Shown: positions 1 to 10,155, counted from the first letter of the stretch. The stretch is DNA of 64,000 nucleotides from Pelagibius litoralis (GCF_011683915.1 NZ_JAAQPH010000024.1:27594-91593), one strand, 5' to 3'. A program made the numbers and translations. Notes: generated by a model from the sequence alone, not told the origin.

Positions 1-90
1 GGCCGATGGGCCGGATCTGCGGCACAGCCAGAGACTCCGGCCGACGGCCCCGTTGCGAGCCCCATTGCGAGACAGAGAGGAAATCCAATA

Positions 91-531
91 ATGACCGCCG
101 CTTCCCAATCTGCCGATTCAGGCCTTTCGGGCCCCCTGACCCGGGGCGCCCACCATATCGGCCTGACCGTTCCCGACCTGCCGCAGACCCTGCGGTTCTT
201 CACCGAGACCCTGGGTTTCCAGCAGGTCGGCGAGAAGCCGGACTACCCGGCGGCGTTTGTGAGCGACGGCACCACCATGATCACGCTCTGGCAGGCGCAC
301 GATCCGGCGACCGCGGTGGCCTTCGACCGCAAGAACGTCATCGGCCTGCATCATGTTGCCCTGGCGGTAGAGAACGCCGCCGCCCTGGAGGCGCTGCAGG
401 CGCGCCTGGAAAAGGCCGACGGGGTGGTCATGGAGTTCGCCGCCGAGCCGCTGGGCGAAGCACCCCTGCGCCACATGATGTGCGCCATCCCCGGCGGCAT
501 CCGTGTTGAGTTCATCGCCCCGGCCGCTTAA
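91..531 (+). CDS. VOC (glyoxalase/bleomycin-resistance fold) family protein
   Basis: A 146-residue single-domain VOC protein. After a short polar N-terminus, the stretch from about residue 20 (AHHIGLTVPDL) to the end (GGIRVEFIAP) has the usual paired beta-alpha-beta-beta-beta modules. The His at the first strand, the His of GLHHVALAV and the Glu of VEFIAP are likely metal ligands. VOC proteins include glyoxalases, dioxygenases and resistance proteins, so the substrate is open. A purine-rich stretch (GAGAGGAAA) lies 8-10 bases before the ATG. A flavin/iron-sulfur reductase gene follows within 35 bases on the same strand, so the two may be cotranscribed. Confidence 0.85.
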   Translation: MTAASQSADSGLSGPLTRGAHHIGLTVPDLPQTLRFFTETLGFQQVGEKPDYPAAFVSDGTTMITLWQAHDPATAVAFDRKNVIGLHHVALAVENAAALEALQARLEKADGVVMEFAAEPLGEAPLRHMMCAIPGGIRVEFIAPAA

Positions 532-564
532 GGCGGCCTGACCGGGAAAACCGGAGTGAGAAAC

Positions 565-2658
565 ATGGACGGTGGCAGCAAGCTCAGCCCCTCACCCTTT
601 CATGCGGGCGAACAGGCGGCGCAGGAACGGGCCGGGCTACGCGACAAGATGGAAGGCGTCGGCCGCCGTGTCATCCGTGACTATCTGCCCGATCAGCATC
701 GCGCGTTCTATGGCCTGCTGCCGTTCCTGCTGGTCGGCTCGGTCGATGAGGCGGGGCGCCCCTGGGCGTCGCTGCTGGCCGGGCCGCCCGGTTTTCTTTC
801 GACACCGGATGCCCGCAGTCTGGACGTCGCAGCCCTGCCGCTGCCCGGCGATCCTCTGAGCGATGGCTTGAAGGAAGGGGCGGAACTGGGCGTGCTCGGT
901 ATCCTGCCGGCCAGCCGTCGCCGCAACCGTCTGACCGGAACCGTGAGCGCCCTGCGCGATGACGGTTTCAGCATCGCGGTGGGGCAGAGCTTCGGCAACT
1001 GTCCCCAGTACATCCAGGCCCGCGCCGTCGATTGGCAACCGGCCGATACCACCCTTCTGGAGGTTGCCCGGCGCAATCGTTTTTCCTCGGCCGACCGCCG
1101 CTTGATCGCTGAGGCCGATACCCTTTTCATCGCGACCGCCAGCGGGCCGGTGGAGGGGGCAGCGCGCGGCGCCGATGTTTCCCATCGCGGCGGCAAGCCG
1201 GGCTTCGTCAAGGTCGAGGGCGCCGATACCTTTGTCTTTCCCGACTACAGCGGGAACTATCACTTCAACACGGTCGGCAACATCCTGATCAACCCCAGGG
1301 CCGGGTTCCTTTTCGTCGACTTTGAAAAGGGCGGACTGCTTTACCTCACCGGCTCCGCAGAGATCGTCTGGCAGGACGAGGCGGTGCAGGCTTTTGCCGG
1401 CGCCGAGCGGCTGATCCGTTTTCACCTGGAAGAGGCTGTCGCGGTTGAAGGCAGCCTGCCGCTCGGTTTTCGTTTCGAGGGTTTCTCCCCGAAGCTGGCG
1501 CAGACCGGCAACTGGCAGGAGGCGGAGGAAATCATTGCCGCCAACCGGGAACGCAACAGCTATCTCGACTATGAAGTGGTCGACGTCCTGCCTGAGAGCG
1601 AGGCCATCACCTCCTTCATGCTGCGCCGCGCCGACGGCAGGGCGCCGGCGTCCTACGAGGCCGGTCAGTTCCTTCCCATCCGTCTGGATGTGCCCGGCCA
1701 GGATGCGCCGGTGACGCGGACCTATACACTCTCCGACGCGCCCGATGGCGAGCGTTATCGTCTTTCGATCAAGCGCGACGGGCTGGCCTCCGGCTATCTT
1801 CACGATCACGCGGCAAAAGGTTTTCGCCTGCAGGCCATGGCCCCGCGCGGCAGGTTCGTTCTGGACCAGACCAGTGAGCGGCCGGTGGTGCTGCTCTCCG
1901 CCGGTGTCGGGATCACGCCGATGATGGCCATGGCGCGGCATCTCCTCAACGAGGGCGAGCGCACGCGCCGCTTCCGCCCGACGTACTTCATTCATGGCAG
2001 CCGCAACGGCACGACCCAGGCTTTCGATGAAACGCTGCGGGCCTGGGCGCGGGACTACGGTTCTTTCAGGGCCCATATCCGCTACAGCCAACCGGGCCCG
2101 GCCGATCGCCTGGGTGAGACCCACGACAGCCAGGGTCACGTGGATATCGCTCTGCTGCAATGGCTGCTGCCGCTGGACGACTACGATTTCTATCTCTGCG
2201 GGCCCGCCGCCTTCATGCAGGGTCTCTATGACGGCCTTGTGGGGATCGGCGTGCGCGAGACCCGGATCCACTATGAATCCTTCGGGCCGGCGACCCTGCT
2301 GAAAAGCGCGGCGCCTGCGGTTTCGGCACCGGTTGAAGGGGAATCAGGTGAAGCGCCGGTAACGGTGCGCTTCGATACCGCCGACCGGGAAGTCTCCTGG
2401 GCGCCGGAAAAGGGCAGCTTGCTGGACTTGGCGGAAAGCGCCGGTCTTGCCCCTGCCTATGCCTGCCGTTCCGGCATCTGCGGCAGCTGTGCCACCCGCA
2501 TCATCCGTGGCAGCGTCGATTACATCGAGGAACCGGTCGGGCCGCGCGGCGCGGACGAGGTGCTGATCTGCTGTGCGACGCCGCGTGCCCGGAAGGCGGG
2601 GCCAGACGGCGGTGAAACCGGCTGCGGCGATGATGTCGGTGTTGTCCTGGATCTGTGA
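565..2658 (+). CDS. PNPOx-like / ferredoxin-reductase / 2Fe-2S ferredoxin fusion protein
   Basis: A three-part redox protein of about 697 residues. Residues 30-300 resemble the pyridoxamine-phosphate-oxidase split-barrel fold that binds a flavin. Residues 330-580 form a ferredoxin-NADP reductase module, with the FAD motif RTYTLSDAP and the NAD(P) motif SAGVGITPMMAM. The last 100 residues are a plant-type 2Fe-2S ferredoxin with CRSGICGSC at 634-642 and a further Cys pair near 669. It probably passes electrons from NAD(P)H through FAD and the cluster to the N-terminal domain; the acceptor is unknown. An in-frame GTG lies at 556, but GGAG at 553-556 is well spaced for the ATG at 565. About 15 extra residues separate the last cluster Cys from the usual VVLDL ending. 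Confidence 0.9.
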   Translation: MDGGSKLSPSPFHAGEQAAQERAGLRDKMEGVGRRVIRDYLPDQHRAFYGLLPFLLVGSVDEAGRPWASLLAGPPGFLSTPDARSLDVAALPLPGDPLSDGLKEGAELGVLGILPASRRRNRLTGTVSALRDDGFSIAVGQSFGNCPQYIQARAVDWQPADTTLLEVARRNRFSSADRRLIAEADTLFIATASGPVEGAARGADVSHRGGKPGFVKVEGADTFVFPDYSGNYHFNTVGNILINPRAGFLFVDFEKGGLLYLTGSAEIVWQDEAVQAFAGAERLIRFHLEEAVAVEGSLPLGFRFEGFSPKLAQTGNWQEAEEIIAANRERNSYLDYEVVDVLPESEAITSFMLRRADGRAPASYEAGQFLPIRLDVPGQDAPVTRTYTLSDAPDGERYRLSIKRDGLASGYLHDHAAKGFRLQAMAPRGRFVLDQTSERPVVLLSAGVGITPMMAMARHLLNEGERTRRFRPTYFIHGSRNGTTQAFDETLRAWARDYGSFRAHIRYSQPGPADRLGETHDSQGHVDIALLQWLLPLDDYDFYLCGPAAFMQGLYDGLVGIGVRETRIHYESFGPATLLKSAAPAVSAPVEGESGEAPVTVRFDTADREVSWAPEKGSLLDLAESAGLAPAYACRSGICGSCATRIIRGSVDYIEEPVGPRGADEVLICCATPRARKAGPDGGETGCGDDVGVVLDL

Positions 2659-2740
2659 GGTTTCAGCGGGCTGCCCGATGGCCGTGCTCGGAGCGGGGTT
2701 GGGCAGCTTGATGCGGACAGGGTGTCACCCCACCCCGGCC

Positions 2741-2760
2741 CTCCCCCTTCGATGGGGGAG
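2741..2760. repeat. Short GC-rich hairpin between convergent genes
   Basis: CTCCCCC, a six-base loop and GGGGGAG form a 7-bp stem in the 139-bp gap between the reductase fusion and ccrM, which end facing each other. There is no T-run. It may be a fragment of the long CTCTCCCC/GGGGAGAG palindrome present at 36.1, 37.0 and 39.9 kb, or simply a transcript-end hairpin. Confidence 0.4.
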
Positions 2761-2797
2761 GCCACAGGCTGGATGATTGTGGGCTTCGCGTGCCGCT

Positions 2798-3969
<1,172 letters not shown>

Positions 3970-3988
3970 AAGATGTTAGCGGACTTAG

Positions 3989-4648
3989 TTAAGGTTTGCT
4001 GGTGAGCGCGTCCCGCACTGGGCGAAACGAACGCCGATGCGCCGCCGTGATCCCCAGCCGGGCGATGCCGGCACGGTGCTCCGCCGTGCCGTAGCCCTGG
4101 TTGCGTTCCCAGCCATAGCCGGGATGCCTGAGGGCCAGGGCGGCCATGCCCCGGTCGCGGCTGACCTTGGCGATGACCGAGGCCGCGGCGATGGAGAGGG
4201 AGCGGCTGTCGCCCTTCACCACGGCGCGTGCCGGGCAGGCGAGGACAGGCGTCTGACGGCCGTCCACCAGGGCGGCGTCGGCGGATATCGAAAGGGCTGC
4301 GGCGGCGCGCTGCATGGCCAGCAGAGAGGCCTGCAGGATGTTCATCGCGTCGATCTCCTCGACGCTGCACTCGCCCAGGCCGATGGCGGCCTGTTCCGGC
4401 GGCAGGGCCTGCAGTGCCGCGAAGAGGCGCTCCCGCGCCTTGGCCGTGAGTTTCTTGGAGTCGTCCAGGCCGTCGCGCAGGCCGGCCGGCAGCCTCTTCG
4501 CATCGAGCCAGACGGCGGCGGCGACCACCGGCCCGGCCCAGGGGCCGCGCCCGGCCTCGTCGAGGCCGATCACTCTCAGGCTTTTGCGCCTGCCGGGTGG
4601 AGGGCCAAGGTCTCGCTGGAATTCCTGTTCGAGGGAAAAGTCGGGCAC
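3989..4648 (-). CDS. rnhB: Ribonuclease HII
   Basis: Cleaves the RNA strand of RNA/DNA hybrids and removes ribonucleotides misincorporated in DNA. The 219-residue protein carries GLDEAGRGP (catalytic Asp30 and Glu31), DDSKKL, LVDG (Asp129) and KGDSRSLSIAAASVIAKVSRD (Asp147), the full acidic set of the type-2 RNase H family. It lies upstream of ccrM on the same strand with a 111-bp gap that holds the ccrM promoter, so the two are probably separate transcripts. Confidence 0.95.
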   Translation of the reverse strand: MPDFSLEQEFQRDLGPPPGRRKSLRVIGLDEAGRGPWAGPVVAAAVWLDAKRLPAGLRDGLDDSKKLTAKARERLFAALQALPPEQAAIGLGECSVEEIDAMNILQASLLAMQRAAAALSISADAALVDGRQTPVLACPARAVVKGDSRSLSIAAASVIAKVSRDRGMAALALRHPGYGWERNQGYGTAEHRAGIARLGITAAHRRSFRPVRDALTSKP

Positions 4649-4719
4649 GGATGTTTCGGGCGAAGCAATCGGGTGTTGATCAACGGCGGACGGCTCTTCG
4701 CAGGCCCGGGGCCGCGGTT

Positions 4720-6117
4720 TCAGTCCGCCTCGGCGCCGCCGGGCTTTGCCTGAAGAACGTTTGCCGGGGAAGGCTGCGAAGGTTCGCCGCCATCTTGGCT
4801 TCTACGCTCGCGCGGCGCCACTGTCTTGTGGCCGACCAGCAGGCGGGCGAGCAGCAGGGCCCAGCCGCCGATGCGCCCGCCGGAACGGCCGAGGGCGCTG
4901 GCCTCCGGCCCCAGGGTCAAGCGCAGGGTCTCGCGGCCCGAGGTGATGCCCAGCAGGGCGATGCGGTGCAGACGGCGGGCGGCCTCCAGCCAGAACGGGC
5001 TGCCCATCAGCGACAGCACGGTGACGGCCACCAGCAGGCGGTGTTCGTCCGGCGAGATGACGCCGACGGTGAGGCCGAGGGCGGCCAGGATAAAGGAGAA
5101 CTCGCCGAGTTGAGCCAGCATGACACCGGAGAGGAAGGCGCGCGGCCAGGTTTCCCCCATCACCCGGATCACCACGATGTTCAGCGCCGTCTTCAGGATG
5201 GCCACGAAGGTGACGATCAGCACGACGATGCCGATGTTGTCCCAGATGTATTGGAGATCGATCAGCAGGCCGATGGTCAGGAAGAAGACCATCAGCAGCA
5301 CGCCCTGGATCGGCGCTGTGTAGTGCATCATGGCCCGCCGGCTGGTGGAGTTGCCGATCACCAGCCCGGCCAGGAAGGCGCCGTAGGAGGCCGAGAGATC
5401 GAGCAAGCCCGACAGGGCGGCGGCGCCGAAACAGAAGGCAAGGCCGGCCAGCGGCGTCAGGTCGGCGTTGCGCCCGATGGTCTTGGCAAAGGGCAGGCGC
5501 AGGCGCCGGCCGCGGCCGAGGTAGACCAGCAGCAGAGCGAGGAAAGCGATGGAGAGCCCGATCTTGGCGACGTCCTGCAGCGTGATCGCGCTGCCCTCTC
5601 CGTGAAAGGCGCTGACCACCAGCATCATCGGAATGACGGCCAGGTCCTGGGCGATCAGGATGCCGATGGTGACGTTGCCGACGCGGGTGCCTTTTTCGCC
5701 GATCTCCTCCAGCATCTTGATGGCGATGGCGGTGGAGGACAGCGCGACGACGAAGCCCAGCACGACGGTCAGCGCGATCGGCCAGTCGAGATAGAAGCCC
5801 AGCAGCGACATGGCGATGACGCCGGCGGCGATCTGAAAGGCGGTGGTCAGGACGGCGATGCGCCAGACCGACTTCAGGCCGCGCAGCTGCAGCTCCATGC
5901 CGATGAAGAAGAGCAGCATCAGCACACCCAGTTCGGCCAGCAGCTGGACCTGATCGCGGTTTTCGACGAAGCCGAAGCCGGAGGGGCCGAGCGCCGCGCC
6001 CGCCAGGATGTAGCCCAGCAGGATCGGCTGGCGGAAGTAGCGCATGACAAGACCGCAGCAAAGGGCGGCGACCACGACGATCGCCAACTCGGTAATGCTG
6101 CTTGTATGGCCCTCCAT
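4720..6117 (-). CDS. CPA2-family monovalent cation:proton antiporter
   Basis: An inner-membrane Na+ or K+/H+ exchanger of the Kef/CPA2 type. The 465 residues contain about 12 hydrophobic helices and end in a 60-residue polar tail. GILIAQDLAVIP holds the conserved Gln-Asp pair of the ion-binding helix, and GYILAGAALGPSG is the family N-terminal signature. It lacks the C-terminal RCK (TrkA-N) domain of KefB/KefC, so nucleotide or glutathione gating as in Kef is unlikely. GAAGGG sits just before the ATG. Ion specificity cannot be read from the sequence. Confidence 0.9.
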   Translation of the reverse strand: MEGHTSSITELAIVVVAALCCGLVMRYFRQPILLGYILAGAALGPSGFGFVENRDQVQLLAELGVLMLLFFIGMELQLRGLKSVWRIAVLTTAFQIAAGVIAMSLLGFYLDWPIALTVVLGFVVALSSTAIAIKMLEEIGEKGTRVGNVTIGILIAQDLAVIPMMLVVSAFHGEGSAITLQDVAKIGLSIAFLALLLVYLGRGRRLRLPFAKTIGRNADLTPLAGLAFCFGAAALSGLLDLSASYGAFLAGLVIGNSTSRRAMMHYTAPIQGVLLMVFFLTIGLLIDLQYIWDNIGIVVLIVTFVAILKTALNIVVIRVMGETWPRAFLSGVMLAQLGEFSFILAALGLTVGVISPDEHRLLVAVTVLSLMGSPFWLEAARRLHRIALLGITSGRETLRLTLGPEASALGRSGGRIGGWALLLARLLVGHKTVAPRERRSQDGGEPSQPSPANVLQAKPGGAEAD

Positions 6118-6237
6118 GACCCTTCTCTACTCTCCTGAACCGCCGATCCGCGCCCGCTCTAAGCGCAGGGTTAAGGTTTAGCAGGCCGCGGCTTTCAAAA
6201 GAGTGAAGGCTTGGGGGAGGGAGGGACGGATCGGGCC

Positions 6238-7362
6238 CTAAAGCAGCGAAAGCTGCTTTTTGTCGGCCTCGCTTTCCAGCTTGGGGGGTGTGAACTGGCT
6301 GCTATCCAGCGGCGCAGAGCCCCGGTTCAGGCCGAGCCGCTGCTCGGCCCGCTTGAAGCGCTGGCCCAGCAGTTCGGCATAGACGCCGGAACCGGACTGG
6401 CGCAGCCCGAATTCGGACTGATTGAGCCTGCCGCCCCGGGTGTCGCGGATCAGGTTCAGCACTTTCGATTTGCGGTCGGGGAAGTGGGCTTCCAGCCACT
6501 CCTCGAAGAGTTCCTTTATCTCCAGCGGCAGACGCAGCAGGACATAGCCGGCCGCAGCGGCGCCGGCCCTGGCCGCGGCCTCCAGCAGCGCCTCCAGCTC
6601 CTGATCATTGATCGCCGGGATCATCGGGGCGGTCAGCACGCCGGCCGGCACACCGGCGGCATTCAGGGTGCGCAAAGCCTCCAGGCGCTGCGCCGGGGTC
6701 GGCGCTCGGGGTTCCATGACCCGCGAGAGCTTGCGGTCCAGGGTGGTGAGCGAGATCATCACGCGGACCTGTCTTTTGCGGGCCATGGGCGCCAGGATGT
6801 CGAGATCGCGCAGGATCAGGTTCGACTTGGTGACAATGGTCAGCGGATGGCCGGTGTCGCGCAGCACCTCCAGGATCCGGCGGGTAATCTGCAGCTTCTT
6901 TTCGATCGGCTGATAGGGGTCGGTGTTGGTGCCCAGCGCCATCGGCCTCGGCCGGTAGTTCTTGCGCGCCAGTTCCCGGCGCAGCAGCTCGGCGGCTTCC
7001 GGTTTGGCCAGCAGCTTGGTTTCGAAGTCCAGCCCCGGCGAGTAGCCGAGCCAAGCGTGGCTCGGCCGGGCGAAGCAGTAGATGCAGCCGTGCTCGCAGC
7101 CCCGGTAAGGGTTGATCGAGCGGTCGAAAGGGATGTCGGGCGAGGTGTTGCGGGTGATGATCGTGCGGGTCGCATCCCAGATCACCTCGGTCGGCCGGGG
7201 CGGCGGGTCTTCGCCGAAGCCCGCTTCGCCAAAGCCGCTGCTGCCCGGGTCCCGGCCCCAACCGTCGTCGACGGCGACCCGGGTGAAGGGCTCGTAACGC
7301 CCGCTGGCATTGCTGACGGCGCCACGGCCCTTCTTTGGTTTATCGGGGATCAGATCAACCAT
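6238..7362 (-). CDS. PA0069-family radical SAM protein (SplB-like)
   Basis: A 374-residue radical SAM enzyme. The 4Fe-4S ligands are Cys89, Cys93 and Cys96 in RGCEHGCIYCFARP, preceded by the family signature DIPFDRSINPYRGC. The family belongs to the COG of spore photoproduct lyase (DNA repair photolyase) proteins, but its substrate is not established. A LexA-type site 25 bases upstream of the start and overlapping a possible -35 suggests DNA-damage induction, which would fit a repair role. It is monocistronic: the flanking genes are more than 100 bp away. Confidence 0.9.
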   Translation of the reverse strand: MVDLIPDKPKKGRGAVSNASGRYEPFTRVAVDDGWGRDPGSSGFGEAGFGEDPPPRPTEVIWDATRTIITRNTSPDIPFDRSINPYRGCEHGCIYCFARPSHAWLGYSPGLDFETKLLAKPEAAELLRRELARKNYRPRPMALGTNTDPYQPIEKKLQITRRILEVLRDTGHPLTIVTKSNLILRDLDILAPMARKRQVRVMISLTTLDRKLSRVMEPRAPTPAQRLEALRTLNAAGVPAGVLTAPMIPAINDQELEALLEAAARAGAAAAGYVLLRLPLEIKELFEEWLEAHFPDRKSKVLNLIRDTRGGRLNQSEFGLRQSGSGVYAELLGQRFKRAEQRLGLNRGSAPLDSSQFTPPKLESEADKKQLSLL

Positions 7363-7386
7363 GTCCCGAGGCTAGCAAAGAGGTAT

Positions 7387-7401
7387 GAACAAAACAAGAA
7401 C
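7387..7401 (-). promoter_or_regulatory. Candidate LexA box upstream of the SplB-like gene
   Basis: Read toward the gene, GTTC-TTGTTTT-GTTC matches the alphaproteobacterial LexA consensus GTTC-N7-GTTC exactly. It overlaps TTGTTT of a possible promoter (TTGTTT, 17 bases, TAGCCT), placing a bound repressor over the -35. Confidence 0.65.
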
Positions 7402-7471
7402 ATTTGACTCTTTTTCAGAGCGCAAACCCAGGCTTCGGCTTTGTCACCAGCCTGTCAGTCGAGCAGTTCGG

Positions 7472-8593
7472 CTATTCCAGTAGTGCGGTCAGAGCGCCGG
7501 GCGTCAGCCATTCGCCGCGCATGCGTGCCAGGGTTTCGGGCCGCAGATAGAGCGCGACCCGCCCGGCGACATGGGCGATGAGGGCGGGATCGCTGTTTTC
7601 CGCCGACCAGTCCTCAGTGCTGCCGGCCCGTTCCTTGAGGGCCGTTTTCTGTCTGGCCTGCTGCACCCGCCACTTGGCGCACCAGGTGATCGCGCGCAGA
7701 AACAGAAGGCGCCGCAGCGGCAGCAGCCAGGGCCGCAGCCGGTCGCGCCAGGCGGTGCCGGACAGGTCCGCGGCGACTGCCAGATAATGGGCGTAGAACC
7801 CGGCCACCTCCCGGACGCTCAACTCAGCGGAAGTATCCAGATCCCAGGTGGTGGAGGAATAGACGGTGGCATGGGCCAGATCGATGCCCGGCGCGCCGTA
7901 GAGTGCCTTTTCCAGATCGACGATCACGGCCTCGCCCCGCCGATCGATCAGGAAGTTGCCGGGATGGGTATCGGTGAGCACCAGGCTGCGCGGCTGATCG
8001 CTTCGCGCAGCGGCGACCTCTGAGGCATAGCCCCGTGCCCAGGTCAGTTCCTCCGTCACTGCCGCCAGGCTTTCCGGCGCCAGTCCGGCCTGCGGCAGGA
8101 AGGCCGCCTGCGCCTCGATCTCTTTCAGCGCCCCGGTGACCGGATCACGGTGGTCGGCCAGGGGTGGGCAGTGCGATGCCGCCGGCAGCGGCAGGCTGTG
8201 GACCCGGGCCATGGCCTCGGCCAGCGCGGCCAGATCCTCCGGCAGGCGCGGGGGCCGCCCCTCGATCCGCTCCACCGCCAGGGCGCCCAGGGGAATGGCC
8301 GGGCAGGGCGGGATCACGCCATAGAGCTTCGGGCCCCGGCCGCTCAGGCTCACCCGCTCGAAGCAGGCCGCCTGATAGCGCAGATTGTCTTCGGCGTTGA
8401 AGGCGAACTGGCTCTGCCGGGGCACCCGCAGCAGGACCGCGCGGCCGCCGATGCCGAAGCCCTCGATTGCGACGTGGTCGTGGGCCAGGCCGGTGGTGCG
8501 CAGCAGGCTCAGCTGGTTGCGTGCCAGCCCGGCGAAGCCCGGCAAGTGGCGCGCGGCGGCCTGCAGCGCATCCAGATCGGGTTGGTTGGGCAA
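7472..8593 (-). CDS. Aminoglycoside-phosphotransferase-like (APH/choline kinase fold) protein
   Basis: A 373-residue kinase-fold protein. LTDTHPGNFLID is the catalytic loop (Brenner motif, with Asp and Asn), and VIVDLEKALYG is the metal-binding DFE-like motif with Glu-Lys after the Asp. The N-lobe is less conserved. Family members phosphorylate small alcohols, sugars or antibiotics; nothing here points to drug resistance. The start appears to be TTG, preceded by GGAAAGAGA. It diverges from a glycosyltransferase gene across 116 bp, so a cell-surface sugar substrate is possible but unproven. Confidence 0.75.
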   Translation of the reverse strand: MPNQPDLDALQAAARHLPGFAGLARNQLSLLRTTGLAHDHVAIEGFGIGGRAVLLRVPRQSQFAFNAEDNLRYQAACFERVSLSGRGPKLYGVIPPCPAIPLGALAVERIEGRPPRLPEDLAALAEAMARVHSLPLPAASHCPPLADHRDPVTGALKEIEAQAAFLPQAGLAPESLAAVTEELTWARGYASEVAAARSDQPRSLVLTDTHPGNFLIDRRGEAVIVDLEKALYGAPGIDLAHATVYSSTTWDLDTSAELSVREVAGFYAHYLAVAADLSGTAWRDRLRPWLLPLRRLLFLRAITWCAKWRVQQARQKTALKERAGSTEDWSAENSDPALIAHVAGRVALYLRPETLARMRGEWLTPGALTALLE

Positions 8594-8709
8594 AGTCTCT
8601 TTCCGCGGTTTTCCTTTGGGCAGGGACGGCTAGCACGCCAATCGCGCGGCGCAAAATCACGAAATCTTGGTTTCCGCCGCCGCCGGCATTCCATGCTACA
8701 TCCTGGCGC

Positions 8710-9420
8710 ATGACCGCATCAGCCCCAACGCTCTCGGTGGTGATCCCCAGCCTCGATGCCGCCGCAACCCTGCCGGCGGGCCTGGCGGCTTTGGCGGAGG
8801 CGCGGGCGCGCGGGCTGCTGGGCGAGGTGATCATCGCAGAGGCCGGCGACAGCGCGGCCACCGGCAGATTGGCCGCCGCGGCAGACGCAAGGGTCATCGC
8901 TTCGCCGGTCGGACGGGGTCTTCAGTTGCAAGCCGGGGCGGAGGCCGCCGGGGGCGACTGGCTGTTGTTCCTCCATGCCGACACCGTGCTGCAGAGCGGT
9001 TGGTCACAGGAAGTGGCCGGTTTCCTCGCGGGTGAAGGGGCGGACCGGCGCGCCGCCGTTTTCCGTTTCGCGCTGGACGACCCGGCGCCGCAGGCGCGGC
9101 ACATCGAGCGGCTGGCGAACTGGCGCAGCCGCCGCCTGGGCCTGCCTTACGGCGACCAGGGCCTGCTGATCAGCCGCAGGCTCTATGACCACCTTGGCGG
9201 CTTTCGTCCGTTGGCGCTGATGGAGGATGTGGACATTCTGCGCCGTCTGGTCCGCCGCCAGGGACGGCACAATCTGGTGATGCTCGACGCTGCCGCCGTG
9301 ACCTCGGCGGTTCGTTACCGGCGGGGCGGCTGGCTGCTGCGGCCGCTGCGCAACCTTTCAATTCTCTCGCTCTACTTCGCCGGGGCGCCGCCGCGCCTGC
9401 TGGCGCGGCTTTACGGTTAG
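8710..9420 (+). CDS. TIGR04283-type family 2 glycosyltransferase
   Basis: A 236-residue GT-A glycosyltransferase. It begins TLSVVIPSLDAAATLPAGL, has the diversified DxD as LFLHADT near residue 85, and has the YGDQGLLISRRLYDHLGGF segment typical of the TIGR04283 group. Some members of that group occur in arsenosugar clusters, but no arsenic genes are seen here. A second glycosyltransferase of the partner type follows at 9547 on the same strand, a pairing often seen in bacterial genomes. The ATG at 8710 was chosen over longer in-frame readings because the family N-terminus starts there. Confidence 0.88.
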   Translation: MTASAPTLSVVIPSLDAAATLPAGLAALAEARARGLLGEVIIAEAGDSAATGRLAAAADARVIASPVGRGLQLQAGAEAAGGDWLLFLHADTVLQSGWSQEVAGFLAGEGADRRAAVFRFALDDPAPQARHIERLANWRSRRLGLPYGDQGLLISRRLYDHLGGFRPLALMEDVDILRRLVRRQGRHNLVMLDAAAVTSAVRYRRGGWLLRPLRNLSILSLYFAGAPPRLLARLYG

Positions 9421-9451
9421 CGTGTTTTCGACTTACGTCGAAGCGGTTCCA

Positions 9452-9515
9452 GCCCGCTCCCCCTCCCTGCCATCCATAGGATACTGGCGTTGGGTGGCAG
9501 GGAGGGGGAGCGGGC
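9452..9515. repeat. Large inverted repeat (24-bp arms, 16-bp loop)
   Basis: Arms 9452-9475 and 9492-9515 pair over 24 positions with one mismatch, forming a very stable GC-rich hairpin between the two glycosyltransferase genes. No T-run follows. It could be a REP-like element or could partly insulate the downstream gene. Confidence 0.85.
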
Positions 9516-9546
9516 CGGTGCCGTCAATCCCAGAGAGACGTAGACC

Positions 9547-10155
9547 GTGACCGACTTGCAGAAACATCTCGTGGTCATGGCGCGGGCGCCGCGTCTGGGA
9601 ACGGTGAAGCGGCGCCTGGCGCGGGACATCGGTACCGTCGGGGCTTTGCGGTTTTACCGCGGCCATACGGCGGGCCTGCTGCGCGACCTCTCGGCCGATC
9701 CACGCTGGCGGCTCTGGTTGGCGGTTACGCCGGACTCAGCGGCTTTGTCGGGCCGCGGGCTCTGGCCTTTCCACGGCGATTTGTTGCCGCAGGGCCGGGG
9801 CGATCTGGGCCGCCGCATGGGCCGGCTTTTCGAGACCCTGCCGCCCGGGCCGCTGGTGATGATCGGCAGCGACATTCCCGGTATCACGCGCGCCCACATC
9901 GGCGGGGCTTTCAAAAGCCTGGGCGCGGCGGACTGGGTCTTCGGCCCGGCGGAGGACGGCGGTTACTGGCTGGTCGGCGCCCGGCGGCGGCCGGTTGTCC
10001 GCCCCCCTTTCGACGGCGTGCGCTGGTCCAGCGCCGCCACCCTCGACGATACCCTGGCGAACCTGAAGGATGTCCGGGTGGCTTTGCTGGACCGGTTGCG
10101 CGATGTCGATACCGGGGCCGATCTCCAACTCCTGAGAGATCAGGCGGCGCGGTAG
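9547..10155 (+). CDS. TIGR04282 / DUF2064-type glycosyltransferase
   Basis: A 202-residue nucleotide-sugar-transferase-like protein. It begins HLVVMARAPRLGTVKRRLARD, the family's nucleotide-binding start, followed by LVMIGSDIPGIT (acidic metal-site region) and FGPAEDGGYWLVGARR. GTG is the start, with AGAGAGACG upstream. Its last 16 bases overlap the convergent oxidoreductase gene end. It probably acts with the TIGR04283-type enzyme at 8710; the acceptor is unknown. Confidence 0.88.
   Translation: MTDLQKHLVVMARAPRLGTVKRRLARDIGTVGALRFYRGHTAGLLRDLSADPRWRLWLAVTPDSAALSGRGLWPFHGDLLPQGRGDLGRRMGRLFETLPPGPLVMIGSDIPGITRAHIGGAFKSLGAADWVFGPAEDGGYWLVGARRRPVVRPPFDGVRWSSAATLDDTLANLKDVRVALLDRLRDVDTGADLQLLRDQAAR

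Noticed and set aside
3971..3996. CtrA-type site upstream of ccrM
   Set aside because: TTAA and CTAA halves occur, but the spacing does not match TTAA-N7-TTAA.
4597..6138. Long open frames opposite known genes (also at 637-2271, 24574-25725, 26239-27846, 48483-50393 and 50604-51971)
   Set aside because: They lie antisense to clear conserved genes, are rich in low-complexity Gln/Arg/Gly/Pro, and follow from the high GC content.
7472..8593. Antibiotic resistance phosphotransferase
   Set aside because: Only the general kinase-fold motifs are present and nothing in the context suggests resistance.
8467..9420. Longer form of the first glycosyltransferase
   Set aside because: The added sequence is antisense to the phosphotransferase gene and lacks family similarity; the conserved N-terminus starts at 8710.
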